Assembly (NCBI GenBank): GCA_963763115.1
Contig: CAVXNM010000038.1
Location: 49,180-113,179 of the forward strand
DNA from: CAVQCA01 sp963763115
GTDB lineage: Bacteria; Pseudomonadota; Gammaproteobacteria; UBA9214
Length of the DNA: 64,000 nucleotides
Reading direction: 5' to 3'
Shown: one piece after another, positions 63,565 through 64,000 of the stretch
How the letters are laid out: each line of letters begins with the position of its first letter
Position numbering within the stretch: the stretch's first letter is position 1
Made by a program: the position numbers and the translations under genes
The notes under the pieces: generated by a model
Database searches by the model: none
Seen by the model: only the letters and a program-made list of their open reading frames with translations
Told to the model about the DNA's origin: nothing

Positions 63565-64000
63565 TCAATCCGATGGCGGCTTGGATGACTTTCGGGCGCG
63601 CGGGTGCGCCTTGTCGTAGACCCGGGCGAGGTGCTGGAAATCCAGGTGGGTGTAGATCTGGGTGGTGCTGATATCGGCGTGTCCGAGCAACTCCTGCACG
63701 GCGCGCAGGTCACCGCTGGATTCCAGCAGGTGGCTGGCAAAGGAATGACGCAGGGTATGGGGGTGGACATCGCCCGGCAGTCCCCGGCGTTGTGCCCAGC
63801 GGTGCACGCGCTGCTGGACGGCGCGCACCCCGAGACGCTGGCCGGAGCGGCCGATAAAAACCGCCGTTTCACCCTCGGCCAGTTGCGCCGCACGCAGTTG
63901 CAGCCAGGCCTGCAGCGCCTGGATAGCCTTGCGGCCAATCGGCACCAGGCGGGTCTTGCTGCCCTTGCCGGTCACCCGCAACACACGTTCCTCCAGGTCC
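63565..64000 (-). CDS. xerC: tyrosine recombinase XerC (partial, N-terminus outside window)
   Basis: C-terminal catalytic part (about 145 residues) of a chromosome-dimer-resolving recombinase. Lysine of the active site in RVTGKGSKTRLVPIG, the HTLRHSFASHLLESSG box with H and R, LGHADISTTQIYTHLD with the second H and the nucleophilic tyrosine are all visible. Its place directly before hslVU favours XerC over XerD. The start lies right of the window. Confidence 0.94.
   Translation of the reverse strand, partial: DLEERVLRVTGKGSKTRLVPIGRKAIQALQAWLQLRAAQLAEGETAVFIGRSGQRLGVRAVQQRVHRWAQRRGLPGDVHPHTLRHSFASHLLESSGDLRAVQELLGHADISTTQIYTHLDFQHLARVYDKAHPRARKSSKPPSD

Overview
The window looks like the replication-origin region of a gammaproteobacterial chromosome, with signs of a sulfur-oxidising lineage. 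Genes left of about 23.9 kb run mostly leftward: the atp operon, parB-parA-rsmG-mnmG, mnmE-yidC-yidD-rnpA-rpmH. Directly right of it dnaA-dnaN-recF-gyrB run rightward, followed by the glyQ-glyS-mazG-like-gmhB-plsC operon that often neighbours gyrB in gammaproteobacteria. DnaA-box-like sites flank dnaA, and two parS palindromes lie inside recF. The sulfur hints are a DsrE2-like protein, a PP-loop/TusA pair, and an ArsR repressor with the cysteine spacing of persulfide sensors beside a rhodanese. No tRNA, rRNA or CRISPR array was seen.

Layout. 1-6.1 kb: atpI-B-E-F-H-A-G-D (atpD cut by the left edge) behind a clear sigma70 promoter. 6.2-10.7 kb: parB (one-base frameshift), parA, rsmG, mnmG. 10.7-19.9 kb: an accessory block separating mnmG from mnmE, with a tryptophan-rich orphan, a TetR regulator, a bacterioferritin-like protein, a SPOR protein, a DUF1326/DUF2182 pair, a DUF4395 protein with three CxxC pairs, two small paralogues and DsrE2, plus long gene-poor stretches and a MITE-like element. 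20-30.3 kb: the origin core. 30.9-35.8 kb: the glyQS operon. 36.3-37.6 kb: PP-loop sulfurtransferase and TusA. 37.7-42.8 kb: a nitrogen-control locus, glnA with two NtrC-site matches and a sigma54 promoter, then ntrB-ntrC.

43.0-48.5 kb holds the least familiar system. A 684-residue predicted outer-membrane barrel with a C-terminal SdrD_B/CNA-B-like domain converges on a five-gene leftward cluster: two paralogous exported beta-rich proteins, two further exported proteins and a PapD-like chaperone. It looks like a chaperone-usher-type surface-fibre locus without a classical usher. An 18-bp perfect palindrome precedes the first gene, and a strong terminator separates that gene from the rest.

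48.8-64 kb is mostly conserved: class-1B-like dihydroorotate dehydrogenase, trmL, gpsA, secB, rhodanese and the ArsR sensor; envC, ctpA, a YibQ-like deacetylase and a DJ-1 protein; then the leftward series xerC-hslV-hslU-DUF971-ubiE-RDD-ubiJ-ubiB. A second, inverted copy of the MITE-like element sits at the hslU stop codon. A separate family of short inverted repeats recurs at 21.4, 36.2 and 47.7 kb.
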